Positions 24,204-33,836 of a stretch of 64,000 bases of DNA are shown here, piece after piece. The stretch's first letter is position 1, and each line of letters opens with the position of its first letter. The position numbers and the translations under genes were made by a program. The stretch is from NCBI GenBank assembly GCA_964612975.1, contig CAZTGC010000002.1, forward strand, positions 62,001-126,000, in the 5' to 3' direction. Below the pieces are notes generated by a model. It saw only the letters and a program-made list of their open reading frames with translations. It ran no database searches and was not told the DNA's origin. This DNA is from NZ13-RE01 sp964612975 (GTDB lineage Bacteria; Dictyoglomota; Dictyoglomia; Dictyoglomales; Dictyoglomaceae).

Positions 24204-25511
24204 ATGTTTGAGAGTTTGACAGAGCGTCTCCAAAACATTTTCAAGAAATTAAGAAATAGAGGTTTACTTTCTGAAAAAGATGTTGAAGAAGCCTTAAGAG
24301 AAATACGGCAAGCTCTTCTTGAGGCAGATGTCCATTATAAAGTAGTAAGGGATCTTTTAAATAAAGTAAAGGAGAAATCTCTTAAGGAAGAGGTTCTTAA
24401 GAATGTATCACCATTCCAACAGGTTTTGAAAATTCTTTATGAGGAGTTAGTTGAACTTTTGGGAAAGGAAAGAGTAGGATTAAACCTTGGCAAAAAAAAG
24501 CCTACTCTTATGTTCCTTGTAGGATTACAGGGTTCTGGTAAGACAACTACCTGTGTTAAATTAGCTTATAAACTTTCTCAGGAACAAAGAAGAGTGATGT
24601 TAGTTGCAGGAGACACTTTTAGACCTGCAGCTATGGAACAATTGAAGATTTTAGGAGAAAAAATCAAAGTTCCTGTAATACAAGAAGGGAGTTCTTCTAA
24701 AGAGATAATAGATAATGCGATAAGAATTGGAAAAGAAAGATTAATGGATGTATTAATAGTGGATACTACTGGTCGTCTCCATATAGATGAGGAGATGATG
24801 AGGGAATTAGAGGACTTGACAAATATTTTTTCTCCCTCCGAGGTTCTTTTGGTTTTAGATGGTATGACAGGACAAGATGCGATAAATATTGCAGAAAAAT
24901 TTAATCAAAGAATTTCAATAACAGGAATTATTCTTACAAAATTAGATGGAGATGCTCGGGGAGGAGCTGCATTGTCTGTTAGGGCGGTCACGGGAAAACC
25001 TATTAAGTTTATAGGTGTAGGGGAAAAAGTTGCTGATTTAGAATATTTTTATCCAGATCGTCTTGCAGGAAGAATCTTAGGAATGGGTGATATTGCTACC
25101 CTTATTGAGAAAATTGAGGCCAATATTGAATTAGAAAAGCAAGAGAAACTACAAGAGAAACTTAAAAAGGCTAAATTTGATTTAGAAGATTTTTATGAAC
25201 AACTTAAAGAGATAAAAAAAATAGGAACCTTTGACCAAATTCTTGATATGCTTCCTGGAATTCCTAAAAATAAGTTAAAAGCTGAGGTAAACGAAAAGGA
25301 GATTAAAAAATTCTTGGCAATTATTGAATCTATGACAAAAGAGGAAAGAAAAAATCCATCTATTATTAATGGAAGTAGAAGAATTAGAATAGCAAAGGGA
25401 AGTGGAACAACGGTACAAGAGGTGAACAAACTTTTAAAACAATATTTCCAGACCTCAGAAATTATTAAGCAGTTCTCTAAAGGTAAAAAAGGCATCTTTC
25501 CTTTTATATAA
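24204..25511 (+). CDS. ffh: Signal recognition particle protein Ffh
   Basis: A 435-residue SRP54 GTPase that binds signal sequences on the ribosome with 4.5S RNA. N domain at about 1-85, G domain with GLQGSGKTTT (G1), DTFRPAAMEQL, DTTGRL and TKLDGDARGG, and the methionine-rich M domain from about 300 (DMLPGIPKNKLK, SRRIRIAKGSG). Length normal. It leads a housekeeping run (rpsP, khpA, rimM, trmD, rplS), a widely conserved order. A weak AAAGGA precedes the ATG. Confidence 0.97.
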   Translation: MFESLTERLQNIFKKLRNRGLLSEKDVEEALREIRQALLEADVHYKVVRDLLNKVKEKSLKEEVLKNVSPFQQVLKILYEELVELLGKERVGLNLGKKKPTLMFLVGLQGSGKTTTCVKLAYKLSQEQRRVMLVAGDTFRPAAMEQLKILGEKIKVPVIQEGSSSKEIIDNAIRIGKERLMDVLIVDTTGRLHIDEEMMRELEDLTNIFSPSEVLLVLDGMTGQDAINIAEKFNQRISITGIILTKLDGDARGGAALSVRAVTGKPIKFIGVGEKVADLEYFYPDRLAGRILGMGDIATLIEKIEANIELEKQEKLQEKLKKAKFDLEDFYEQLKEIKKIGTFDQILDMLPGIPKNKLKAEVNEKEIKKFLAIIESMTKEERKNPSIINGSRRIRIAKGSGTTVQEVNKLLKQYFQTSEIIKQFSKGKKGIFPFI

Positions 25512-25534
25512 ATTGTTAGAGAGGAGGTGAATTG

Positions 25535-25777
25535 ATGGTAAGAATAAGGCTAACAAGGGTAGGAGCAAAGAGTAAACCAGCATATAGAATTATTGCTATA
25601 GATAGCAAGAAACCAAGAGAAGGAAAACATTTGGAAATCTTAGGGCTCTATGATCCTAAGACTGAACCAGCAACTATTCAAGTAAAAGAAGATAGGATTA
25701 AGTACTGGCTAAGTGTAGGAGCTCAACCCTCAGAGACTGTAAAAAGTATATTGAAAAATATGGGTATCCTTGGTTAA
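25535..25777 (+). CDS. rpsP: 30S ribosomal protein S16
   Basis: An 80-residue S16 (MVRIRLTRVGAKSKPAYRI). The start is ATG at 25535, 7 bases after AGGAGG; the in-frame TTG just upstream is not needed. It is 23 bp downstream of ffh. Normal length for a thermophile. The Lys/Arg-rich N-terminus and GLYDPKTEP motif are typical. Confidence 0.97.
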   Translation: MVRIRLTRVGAKSKPAYRIIAIDSKKPREGKHLEILGLYDPKTEPATIQVKEDRIKYWLSVGAQPSETVKSILKNMGILG

Positions 25778-25814
25778 TTCTTTGGTAAAGAATTAAAAGG
25801 GGGATTGGGTTTTG

Positions 25815-26045
25815 ATGAAAGAGCTTTTGGAATATATTATTAAGGCTATTGTTCAACATCCTGAGGAGGTAGAAGTAAGAGAAGTAGAGGGAACAAAATC
25901 TGTAATCTTGGAAGTAAGGGTTGCTCCAGAAGATAGAGGTAGAGTAATTGGAAAACAGGGACAAACAGTAAAAGCATTACAAACTATAATAAGAGTTGCT
26001 GGATTAAAAAAGGGAAAGAAAGTAGTTATTGAAGTACTTCAATAG
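25815..26045 (+). CDS. khpA: KhpA-type KH-domain RNA-binding protein
   Basis: A 76-residue single KH domain (YlqC/KhpA) with the GxxG loop in RVIGKQGQTVKAL. It binds RNA, often with KhpB, and affects cell division and sRNA function in Firmicutes. Its place between rpsP and rimM is conserved. The start is ATG 25815 after GGGGGATTGG; the preceding in-frame TTG is possible. Its stop is followed one base later by the rimM ATG. Confidence 0.93.
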   Translation: MKELLEYIIKAIVQHPEEVEVREVEGTKSVILEVRVAPEDRGRVIGKQGQTVKALQTIIRVAGLKKGKKVVIEVLQ

Positions 26046-26046
26046 G

Positions 26047-26562
26047 ATGGATGAAAAAAACTTAATAAGAATTGCAAAATTAGGGGAACCCTTTGGTATA
26101 AGAGGTGGAATTAAGATATATTCCTTTTATGATTTTATACTTAACTTAAAAAAGGGACAGAGACTGTATATATCTGAAGGAGATACTGAAATAGTAAAAA
26201 AAGAGGTTATTCTTGAAAATATTCATGCCCATGGAAAGGGCTATGTGGTATATTTTGAGGAATTTAAAGATAGAAACCATATAGAAAAATTTAGAGGAAA
26301 TTGGCTGTTATTAGAAGAAGAGTTCCTTATTCCTCTTCCCAAGGGTCAATTTTATACTTTTCAAATTTTAGGAATATCTGTGTATGATGCAAATAGTGGA
26401 TTTTTAGGAATTGTGAAAGAAATAATAGAGACAGGAAGTAATGATGTTTTTGTTGTAGAAAATCAAGGTAAAGAATTATTACTGCCTTTTATAAAAGATG
26501 TTGTTAAAGAGATAGATCTTAAAGAAAAAAGAATAATTGTGGAGTTAATACAAGAATTATGA
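26047..26562 (+). CDS. rimM: 16S rRNA processing protein RimM
   Basis: A 171-residue RimM, which helps mature the 30S head and contacts S19. N-terminal beta-barrel (IAKLGEPFGIRGGIKIYS) and C-terminal PRC barrel (GISVYDANSGFLGIVKEI) are both seen. I start at ATG 26047, which follows the khpA stop by one base; a TTG at 26029 would overlap khpA and is less likely. The stop overlaps trmD by ATGA. Confidence 0.93.
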   Translation: MDEKNLIRIAKLGEPFGIRGGIKIYSFYDFILNLKKGQRLYISEGDTEIVKKEVILENIHAHGKGYVVYFEEFKDRNHIEKFRGNWLLLEEEFLIPLPKGQFYTFQILGISVYDANSGFLGIVKEIIETGSNDVFVVENQGKELLLPFIKDVVKEIDLKEKRIIVELIQEL

Positions 26563-27341
26563 AAATAGATATAATAACTATATTTCCAGAAATGTTTGAA
26601 GGTCCGTTAAATATAACTATTTTAAAGAGAGCAAGAGAGAAAGGTATTGTAGAAATTAATATCCATAATTTAAGAGATTATACTACTGATAAACATAGAA
26701 GTGTTGATGATTATCCCTATGGTGGCGGCTCTGGGATGGTTATGAGACCTGAGCCTATATTTAGATGTGTAAGAAGTCTAAAAAAGGAAAATACCGAAGT
26801 AATTCTCCTTACACCTCAAGGAGAGGTCTATAATCAAAAAATTGCAGAGGAATTATCTAAAAAAGAACATCTAATATTTATATGTGGAAGATATGAGGGA
26901 ATAGATGAGAGAGTAAGAAATATTGTGACTCGAGAAATTTCTATTGGGGATTATATCTTAAGTGGTGGAGAATTACCTGCTTTAGTTATTCTTGATTCTA
27001 TTGTAAGGCTTTTGCAAGGGGTTGTAGGAGATTCCAATTCTTTAAAAGAAGAATCTTTTCAAGAAGGACTTTTGGAATATCCTCAATATACTCGCCCAAG
27101 AAAGTTTGAGGGAATGGAAGTTCCTGAAGTATTGCTTTCTGGGAATCATGAGAAAATAAGGAGGTGGCGAAGAAAAGAGGCTTTAAAGAGAACCTTAATA
27201 AGAAGACCTGATCTATTAGAAAAAGCAAGCCTTACAGAAGAAGATTATATATTATTAAAAGAATTAGAAGAAGAATTAGGAAAGGAGGTAAAATATGGAT
27301 TTAATTATTCAAAATGTGGAAAAGGAGTTGATGAAAAATAA
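26559..27341 (+). CDS. trmD: tRNA (guanine-N1)-methyltransferase
   Basis: A 260-residue SPOUT enzyme that makes m1G37 in tRNA. FPEMFEGPL, the dimer/SAM segments DYPYGGGSGMVMRPEP and FICGRYEGIDERV and the trefoil-knot GDYILSGGELPA are all present. The C-terminus is about 20 residues longer than usual and runs 47 bp into rplS, whose own ribosome site AAAGGAGG is inside trmD. This overlap is unusually long for the conserved trmD-rplS pair. Confidence 0.96.
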   Translation: MKIDIITIFPEMFEGPLNITILKRAREKGIVEINIHNLRDYTTDKHRSVDDYPYGGGSGMVMRPEPIFRCVRSLKKENTEVILLTPQGEVYNQKIAEELSKKEHLIFICGRYEGIDERVRNIVTREISIGDYILSGGELPALVILDSIVRLLQGVVGDSNSLKEESFQEGLLEYPQYTRPRKFEGMEVPEVLLSGNHEKIRRWRRKEALKRTLIRRPDLLEKASLTEEDYILLKELEEELGKEVKYGFNYSKCGKGVDEK

Positions 27342-27648
27342 GGAGATTCCTGAAATTTGGCCAGGAGATACTGTTCGAGTTCATTATAGAATAGTGGAGG
27401 GAGAAAAAGAAAGGATACAAGTTTATGAAGGCGTTGTTATTGCTAAAAAACATGGAGGATTAAGGGAAACAATTACAGTAAGAAAAGTAGTTCAAGGGAT
27501 AGGGATAGAAAGAATATTTCCTTTGTATTCTCCCTTTGTGGAAAGGATCGAGGTAGTGAGAAGAGGAAAAGTAAGAAGAGCAAAACTTTACTATTTAAGG
27601 AAATTAAGTGGTAAAAAGGCAAAAATAGCTGAAAGGGTGGAAGAATGA
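27295..27648 (+). CDS. rplS: 50S ribosomal protein L19
   Basis: A 117-residue L19 (PGDTVRVHYRI, RVQV-like EKERIQVYEGVVIAKKHGG, FPLYSPFVERIEVVRRGKVRRAKLYYLR). The ATG at 27295 has AAAGGAGG upstream and overlaps the trmD end. Length is typical. Its stop overlaps lepB by ATGA. Confidence 0.97.
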   Translation: MDLIIQNVEKELMKNKEIPEIWPGDTVRVHYRIVEGEKERIQVYEGVVIAKKHGGLRETITVRKVVQGIGIERIFPLYSPFVERIEVVRRGKVRRAKLYYLRKLSGKKAKIAERVEE

Positions 27649-28229
27649 AAGAAAAACTTGAAGGAGGAATCCTTTGGATTAAAGATAAAATATATTTTAT
27701 ATTGGCAAAAAGACAAGAATTAAGAAAAAAGGAATGGTATGATTTTGTAGAAACAATTCTTTTTGCCTTTATCTTAGCTTTTCTTATTAAAAGTTTTATA
27801 CTACAAATATCTTATATTCCAACGGGTTCTATGATTCCTACATTAAATGATGGTGAAGCAGTTTTGGTTGTAAGAATACCCTATTATTTTAGAGAACCCG
27901 AAAGAGGGGAAATTATTGTCTTTAAATACCCTTTAGATCCCTCTAAGGAATATGTAAAAAGACTTATAGGTTTGCCTGGAGACACTGTAGAGATAAAACA
28001 GGGAAATGTATATGTTAATGGAAAGCTTTTAGAGGAGAATTATGTAAAAAGAAAAAGTGATGATAATCATGGTCCTATAAAGGTTCCAAAGGATAGTTAT
28101 TTTGTTTTGGGAGATAATAGACCTGTAAGTGTAGATAGTAGATATTGGGGGTTTGTGCCCAAGAAAAATCTTGTGGGAAAAGCTCTTTTATTATTATGGC
28201 CTCCCCAAAGAATTCAGATTGTCCAGTAG
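27645..28229 (+). CDS. lepB: Signal peptidase I
   Basis: A 194-residue type I signal peptidase. One membrane helix (about residues 36-55, TILFAFILAFLIKSFIL) is followed by the catalytic Ser in YIPTGSMIPTL (S62) and the general base Lys in KEYVKRLIGLPGD (K105); GDNRPVSVDSRYWG is box E. It cleaves signal peptides, such as those on the GH16 laminarinase. It overlaps rplS by 4 bp and rnhB by about 34 bp. Confidence 0.95.
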   Translation: MKEKLEGGILWIKDKIYFILAKRQELRKKEWYDFVETILFAFILAFLIKSFILQISYIPTGSMIPTLNDGEAVLVVRIPYYFREPERGEIIVFKYPLDPSKEYVKRLIGLPGDTVEIKQGNVYVNGKLLEENYVKRKSDDNHGPIKVPKDSYFVLGDNRPVSVDSRYWGFVPKKNLVGKALLLLWPPQRIQIVQ

Positions 28230-28807
28230 GAGATAAAGAATTACAGCTTTGGCAAAAATATGAAAAGATCGCAGGTGTAGATGAAGCAGGAAGAGGGGCA
28301 TTGGCAGGACCAGTTTTTGCTGGAGCTGTGATTCTTTATCCTTTTTCTAATTTGCCTTTAAAGGATTCCAAGCTTCTGACACTAAAAGAAAGAAGGGAAC
28401 TTTTTTTATTAGTAAAAAAAGAGGCTTTAGATTGGAGTTATGGGATTTCCACTGTTGATGAGATAGAGAAGCTGGGAATTTTGAATGCAACATTGTTGGC
28501 AATGAAAAGAGCAATTAAAAATTTAAAATTGAAACCCGATTTTATTTTAGTAGATGGAAATAAATTAATACCCAGTGTAGAAATCCCTCAAAAAGCTGTA
28601 GTTAAGGGAGATAAATTATGTAGATGTATTGCTGGAGCATCCATAGTTGCCAAGGTTTTGAGAGATGAATTAATGGAAAATTTAGAGAAAATATATCCTG
28701 GTTATGGATTCAAAAAGCATAAGGGTTATCCTACTAAAGAACACAGAAAAAATATAATCTATTTGGGCCCTTCAGAGATCCATAGAAAAAATTTTAAATT
28801 AATATAA
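28196..28807 (+). CDS. rnhB: Ribonuclease HII
   Basis: A 203-residue RNase HII that removes RNA from RNA-DNA hybrids. AGVDEAGRGALAGPV holds the first catalytic Asp/Glu pair, and DSKLLTLKERREL, LVDGNKL and AKVLRDELME the rest. The ATG at 28196 lies inside lepB with no clear ribosome site; no closer start is available, so translation is likely coupled to lepB. Its stop shares one base with the yraN start (TAATG). Confidence 0.94.
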   Translation: MASPKNSDCPVGDKELQLWQKYEKIAGVDEAGRGALAGPVFAGAVILYPFSNLPLKDSKLLTLKERRELFLLVKKEALDWSYGISTVDEIEKLGILNATLLAMKRAIKNLKLKPDFILVDGNKLIPSVEIPQKAVVKGDKLCRCIAGASIVAKVLRDELMENLEKIYPGYGFKKHKGYPTKEHRKNIIYLGPSEIHRKNFKLI

Positions 28808-29163
28808 TGAATAAAAAAGAGATAGGAAAAATTGGGGAGGATTTCGCTTCAGAATATTTTATAAAAAAGGGCTTTGAGATTTGTGAGAGAAATTATAAAA
28901 CTCATTTTGGAGAAATTGATTTAATTGTGAGAAAAGAAAATCTTTTAATTTTCGTAGAGGTAAAAACAAGAAAGTCCTTAGAATTTGGGGAACCTGTTGA
29001 GGCAATAAATGTAAAGAAACAAGAAAAAATAAAGTTCATTGCCAGTTATTATCTTTCAACGATAAAAAATAAAGATCTTCAGGTGAGATTTGATACCTTC
29101 TCTATCTTCTTAGATAGAGAAAACAAAATTAAATTTTTTGAACATACTTCTAATGCCTTCTAA
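28807..29163 (+). CDS. YraN/UPF0102 family endonuclease-like protein
   Basis: A 118-residue UPF0102 protein, predicted restriction-endonuclease fold (KIGEDFASEYFIKKGFEI, FGEIDLIVRKENLLIFVEVKTRKS, i.e. D-x-n-ExK). Its role is not established, but it is usually beside rnhB and dprA as here. The metal-binding Asp and E-x-K residues are conserved. It overlaps comM by about 11 bp. No ribosome site other than coupling with rnhB. Confidence 0.9.
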   Translation: MNKKEIGKIGEDFASEYFIKKGFEICERNYKTHFGEIDLIVRKENLLIFVEVKTRKSLEFGEPVEAINVKKQEKIKFIASYYLSTIKNKDLQVRFDTFSIFLDRENKIKFFEHTSNAF

Positions 29164-30667
29164 AATCTCTTCCGCAGTACTTGTGGGATTAGAATGTTAT
29201 AATGTAGAAGTTGAAGTGGATCTATCTTTGGGAGTTCCCAGTTTTAATATTGTAGGATTAGCAGAACAGGCAACACAGGAAGCAAAAGAGAGAGTAAGAT
29301 CTGCAATAAGAAATAGTAATATTGATTTTCCCTTAAGAAAAATAACTATAAATCTTGCTCCTGCAGATCTTAGAAAGGATAGCTCTTTATTTGATTTACC
29401 CATTGCCATAGGAATTTTATCTTATCAGTTTAATTTAAATATTGATTCTGAAAGTATTGCTTTCTTAGGAGAATTAGCCTTAGATGGAAGAGTTAGAAAG
29501 GGAAGAGGTTTATTACCTCTTGTTTGGGGACTTAAAAATAAAGGATTTAAAAGGGTTTTTATTCCTAAAGAAAATGAAACAGAATGTAGTATTATAAAAG
29601 ATATTGAAATTTATCCAGTGGAAACCCTCATTCAAGTTATAGATTTCCTTATGGGGAATATAACAATAAAACCTTCTGAGTTTAAGTTTCCAGACTATAA
29701 TTTTACCTTTGATGAGGATTTTTCCATAATAAAGGGACAAGAAGTAGCAAAAAGGGCATTAGAGATTTCTGCTGCGGGAGGTCACAATATTTTATTGGTA
29801 GGACCACCTGGAACAGGAAAAACTCTTCTTGCAAGATCTCTTCCTTCTATTCTTCCTCCGTTAACCTATGAGGAAGCCTTTGAAGTAACCCAGATTTATA
29901 GTATTGCAGGTCTTTTAAATGATGAATCTCTCATTAAGAAAAGACCCTTTAGAAATCCTCATCATACCATATCCTATGCAGGGCTTCTGGGAGGGGGATC
30001 AAAACCTCAAATGGGAGAGGTAAGTCTTGCCCATAGAGGGGTATTATTCTTAGATGAACTTCCTGAATTTAGGAGAGATGTATTAGAAGCATTGAGGCAA
30101 CCTATAGAGGAGGGAAGATTGATTATATCCCGTGCTAAGTATACTGTTTCTTATCCTGCTCAATTTATTCTTGTGGGTAGTATGAATCCCTGTAAATGTG
30201 GATATTTTGGGGATAAAGAGAAAGATTGTATTTGTTCTCCTTATGAGATTAGAAATTATTGGCATAAGATTTCAGGCCCTCTTCTTGATAGATTTGATAT
30301 TAGAATTTATGTAGGAAGAATAGAGAAAGAGAAAATTTTTCAAAATGAGAGGAATGAAAATTCTGAGGAGATAAGGGAAAGAATAGAAAAAGCGAGGAAA
30401 ATTCAGGAAGAAAGGTTTAAAAAAGAAAAAATTTTTACCAACTCTCAAATGACTCCTAAAATTATTAAAAAGTATTGCTTTTTATCTGATGATGTAAAAA
30501 GCTTTCTCACAAATATAATGGATAAAATGAAGCTTTCCCTTCGGGGACTTGATAGAATAATAAAAGTATCAAGAACTATAGCAGATTTAGAAGGAAGCGA
30601 AGATATAAAAATAGATCATTTAGCGGAAGCAGTATCTTACCGGGGACTTGAGGATTTTATTTTATAA
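29153..30667 (+). CDS. comM: ComM/YifB-type AAA+ ATPase (Mg-chelatase fold)
   Basis: A 504-residue YifB/ComM protein, a AAA+ helicase that aids branch migration in natural transformation. An N-terminal Lon-substrate-like domain (VEVDLSLGVPSFNIVGL) precedes the ATPase with Walker A GPPGTGKTLLARSL and RGVLFLDELPEF, and the C-terminal Mg-chelatase-type domain with CKCGYFGD. ATG 29153 is preferred; TTG 29138 is also in frame. The gene order yraN-comM-dprA is common. It shares its last base with dprA. Confidence 0.92.
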   Translation: MPSKISSAVLVGLECYNVEVEVDLSLGVPSFNIVGLAEQATQEAKERVRSAIRNSNIDFPLRKITINLAPADLRKDSSLFDLPIAIGILSYQFNLNIDSESIAFLGELALDGRVRKGRGLLPLVWGLKNKGFKRVFIPKENETECSIIKDIEIYPVETLIQVIDFLMGNITIKPSEFKFPDYNFTFDEDFSIIKGQEVAKRALEISAAGGHNILLVGPPGTGKTLLARSLPSILPPLTYEEAFEVTQIYSIAGLLNDESLIKKRPFRNPHHTISYAGLLGGGSKPQMGEVSLAHRGVLFLDELPEFRRDVLEALRQPIEEGRLIISRAKYTVSYPAQFILVGSMNPCKCGYFGDKEKDCICSPYEIRNYWHKISGPLLDRFDIRIYVGRIEKEKIFQNERNENSEEIRERIEKARKIQEERFKKEKIFTNSQMTPKIIKKYCFLSDDVKSFLTNIMDKMKLSLRGLDRIIKVSRTIADLEGSEDIKIDHLAEAVSYRGLEDFIL

Positions 30668-31758
30668 TGTTTAACAATAATCTTGATTTTGAATATAAAC
30701 CTTTTTTATATGCTCTAAGTTTTTTTCCTCCTCTTTTTAGAAGATGGAGAGAATGGAAGGATCTTATTTCAGTTATGGATTTATTTTTGTTACCTGATAA
30801 AGAGATATTAGAATTTTTTTCTTATTCCCCTATAATTCAAGAATTTTTAATCTTTAGAAAAAGAAATTCTTGGGAGAAATTATGGGAAGAATTGACAAAG
30901 AGAGAAATTAAAATGGTAGTTTTAGGTGAAAATAATTATCCTCCTCTTTTAAAGGAGATTAAAAATCCACCCCCTTACCTTCTTTATCAAGGGAGTTTAG
31001 AGGGAGAGAGATTTATTTCTATTGTTGGAACCAGGAGGCCCACCTCTTATGGAATAAAGTTGGCGAGGGACTTTGCTAAAGAACTTTCCTCTTTAGGATT
31101 TATTATAGTAAGTGGATTGGCTTATGGAATTGATACCTTTGCTCATAAGGGAGCTTTAGAAGGAGGAAAAACTTGGTCAGTTCTTGGAAGTTCCTTAGAT
31201 TATATTTATCCTAAAGGAAATGAGAAATTAGCATATGAGATAAAAGAAAAAGGAGCTTTAATTTCTGAATATCCCTTAGGTACAAAGCCTTCTTATTATA
31301 CCTTTCCTCAGAGGAATAGAATAATTAGTGGAATATCCCAAGGAGTTTTAGTGGTCGAAGCAGGAAGAAAAAGTGGAGCATTAATAACAGCAAATTTTGC
31401 TTTAGATCAAGGAAGAGAAGTTTTTGCAATTCCAGGGAGATTAATCGATGAGAAAAGTTTTGGAACCAATAAGTTAATTCAAGATGGGGCAAAAATAGTT
31501 TTAGATATTAGGGATATATTGGAAGAATTTAAAATTCCATATTTTATAGAGAAAAAAAGAGAAATAACTCTTACTTCTGAAGAGGATTTGGTATTGCAAA
31601 ATTTGTCTTTTAATCCTATATTTATTGAGGATATAGTGAATGAATTAAACATTCCCATATCAAAATTAATGTTTATTTTGATATCTTTACAGAGTAAAGG
31701 TTTTGTAGAGGAATATCCTGGAAATAGATATGCAAGGAAAAGGAGTGCATGGGAATGA
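30667..31758 (+). CDS. dprA: DNA processing protein DprA
   Basis: A 363-residue DprA, a RecA loader for incoming single-stranded DNA. The Rossmann-like core reads GTRRPTSYG, SGLAYGIDTFAHKGAL and GALITANFALDQGREVFAIPG; a winged-helix C-terminal domain follows (from about residue 300). Start overlaps comM (TAATG), and its stop overlaps topA by ATGA. With comM it suggests competence-type DNA uptake, though no uptake pore genes lie in this window. Confidence 0.95.
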   Translation: MFNNNLDFEYKPFLYALSFFPPLFRRWREWKDLISVMDLFLLPDKEILEFFSYSPIIQEFLIFRKRNSWEKLWEELTKREIKMVVLGENNYPPLLKEIKNPPPYLLYQGSLEGERFISIVGTRRPTSYGIKLARDFAKELSSLGFIIVSGLAYGIDTFAHKGALEGGKTWSVLGSSLDYIYPKGNEKLAYEIKEKGALISEYPLGTKPSYYTFPQRNRIISGISQGVLVVEAGRKSGALITANFALDQGREVFAIPGRLIDEKSFGTNKLIQDGAKIVLDIRDILEEFKIPYFIEKKREITLTSEEDLVLQNLSFNPIFIEDIVNELNIPISKLMFILISLQSKGFVEEYPGNRYARKRSAWE

Positions 31759-33836
31759 AGAAAAAAAAGAAGATAATTATTGTGGAATCACCTGCAAAAG
31801 TAAAAACTATTGAAAAGATATTAGGTGATGAATTTAATGTTGTTGCTTCCTATGGTCATATTAGGGATTTACCAGAAAAGGATATGGGAATAGAGATAAA
31901 GGAAAATTTTAAACCAATATATAAAATTCTTCCTGGTAAAGAGAAGGTAATAGAAAATTTAAAAAAAGAAGCTAAAAAAGCAGAACATTTATACTTAGCT
32001 ACAGATCCTGATAGAGAAGGGGAAGCCATTGCATGGCATATAACAGAAGTTTTAAAAATAAAAGAAGATAAATTCTCAAGAATTGAATTTCATGAGATAA
32101 CTCCTAAAGCCATAGAATCAGCTCTAAATTCTCCAAGAAGGTTAGATTGGAATAAGATTAATGCCCAGCAAACCCGAAGAATTTTAGATAGACTTGTGGG
32201 ATACGAGCTGAGTCCCTTTTTATGGAATAAAATAAAAAGAGGACTTTCTGCAGGGAGGGTTCAATCTGTTGCTTTAAGATTAGTTTGTGAAAGGGAAAAA
32301 GAAATTGAGAATTTTGTTCCTAAGGAATACTGGCAGATCCTTGCTCATTTAACCAATGATGATAGAGAGAAAGAATTAATTGCAAGACTAATTTCTTTTA
32401 GGAATGAGGAAATTGAAATAGGAAATTTTGAGACTGCAGAAAAGATAATAAAAGAAATAAAAAATAAAGAATTTATAGTTAAAGATATAATCCAAAGAGA
32501 TGAAAAGAGGAATCCTCCTTTTCCCTTTATAACCAGTACAATGCAACAAGAAGCAGGGAAAAGATTTGGATTTCCTGTGGAAAAAACGATGAGAATTGCC
32601 CAAAGTTTATATGAAGGAGTAGATATTGGAGAGGAAAGGGTAGGACTAATAACTTATATGAGAACAGATTCCACAAGGATAGCAGATGAGGCAAGAGAAG
32701 AGGCAGAAAAATTTATTGAAGAAAAATATGGAAAAGAATATTTGGGAAAAGAAAGAAAGGAAAAAAAGAAATTAGGTGTTCAAGGAGCACATGAAGCTAT
32801 CCGTCCTACCTCTTTATACAGGGATCCAGAAAGTATAAAAAATTATCTATCTTCTGATCAATATAAGTTATATTCCTTAATATGGGAAAGGTTTTTAGTA
32901 AGTCAGATGTCTCCTGCTATTTATAATACATTGGAGGTAGATATTTCTGCAGGAGAATATTTGTTTAAAGTAAAGGGAAAGAGTATAAAATTTCCAGGAT
33001 ATTTAATTTTATATAAAGATGAAGAAGAGGAAGAAGAGCTTATTCTTCCTTTTCCTTTAGAATTAAATCAAAGATTATTATTGAAAGAATTGGAGCCAAA
33101 ACAATTTTTCACCCAACCTCCTTCTCGTTATACCGAAGCTACATTAGTAAGAACCTTGGAAAAAAATGGTGTTGGTAGACCCAGCACCTATGCATTTATA
33201 ATTTCCACCCTTAAAGAGAGAAAATATATAGAATTAAAGGATAAATTTTTGATTCCCACAACCTTAGGGAAGGTTGTGAATGATCTTTTAGTAGAGAAAT
33301 TTCCCCATCTCATTGATGTTAAATTTACAGCAACTATGGAAGAAAAATTAGATAAGATTGAAGAGGGGAAGTTAATGGGTGAAGAAGTTCTTAAAGACTT
33401 TTATCCATCTTTTAGAGGAGAATTAGAAAAAGCATATGGAGAGACAAAAAAGATTCCTATAGTTGAGAAGACCGAAAAAATCTGTCCAAAATGTGGAAGC
33501 CCATTGGTTTTGAGAGAAAATAAGTATGGAAAATTCTATGCTTGTTCTAATTATCCAAAGTGTAAATATACAGAACCTGTATATGAATATGCGAAGGGAT
33601 TATGCCCGTTATGTGGGGCACCTGTCATAAAAAGGGTATCGAAGAAAAATGGAAAGAATAATGAATTTTGGGGATGTAGTAGATATCCAGAGTGTTCCTT
33701 TGGATCTTCCTATGAGCCTGTAGATAAAAAGTGCCCTAAATGTGGAAATGTCCTTTTAAAAGGTAAGAACTTTTATAAGTGTTTTAATACCGCTTGTGAT
33801 TATATTCTCTGGATTAAGAGGAGAAAGGGAAGATGA
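31755..33836 (+). CDS. topA: DNA topoisomerase I (type IA)
   Basis: A 693-residue type IA topoisomerase that relaxes negative supercoils. Toprim motifs IIVESPAKVKTIEK and TDPDREGEAIAWH, active-site Tyr in TYMRTDSTRIAD, and the C-terminal CPKCGSPL/CSNYPKC, CPLCGAP/CSRYPEC and CPKCGN/CFNTACDY zinc ribbons (three) are all present. I use ATG 31755, which gives a 4-bp overlap with dprA and 9 bases from AGGAG; the ATG at 31749 is closer to the SD. The run dprA-topA-trmFO-xer is a common order. Confidence 0.96.
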   Translation: MKKKKKIIIVESPAKVKTIEKILGDEFNVVASYGHIRDLPEKDMGIEIKENFKPIYKILPGKEKVIENLKKEAKKAEHLYLATDPDREGEAIAWHITEVLKIKEDKFSRIEFHEITPKAIESALNSPRRLDWNKINAQQTRRILDRLVGYELSPFLWNKIKRGLSAGRVQSVALRLVCEREKEIENFVPKEYWQILAHLTNDDREKELIARLISFRNEEIEIGNFETAEKIIKEIKNKEFIVKDIIQRDEKRNPPFPFITSTMQQEAGKRFGFPVEKTMRIAQSLYEGVDIGEERVGLITYMRTDSTRIADEAREEAEKFIEEKYGKEYLGKERKEKKKLGVQGAHEAIRPTSLYRDPESIKNYLSSDQYKLYSLIWERFLVSQMSPAIYNTLEVDISAGEYLFKVKGKSIKFPGYLILYKDEEEEEELILPFPLELNQRLLLKELEPKQFFTQPPSRYTEATLVRTLEKNGVGRPSTYAFIISTLKERKYIELKDKFLIPTTLGKVVNDLLVEKFPHLIDVKFTATMEEKLDKIEEGKLMGEEVLKDFYPSFRGELEKAYGETKKIPIVEKTEKICPKCGSPLVLRENKYGKFYACSNYPKCKYTEPVYEYAKGLCPLCGAPVIKRVSKKNGKNNEFWGCSRYPECSFGSSYEPVDKKCPKCGNVLLKGKNFYKCFNTACDYILWIKRRKGR

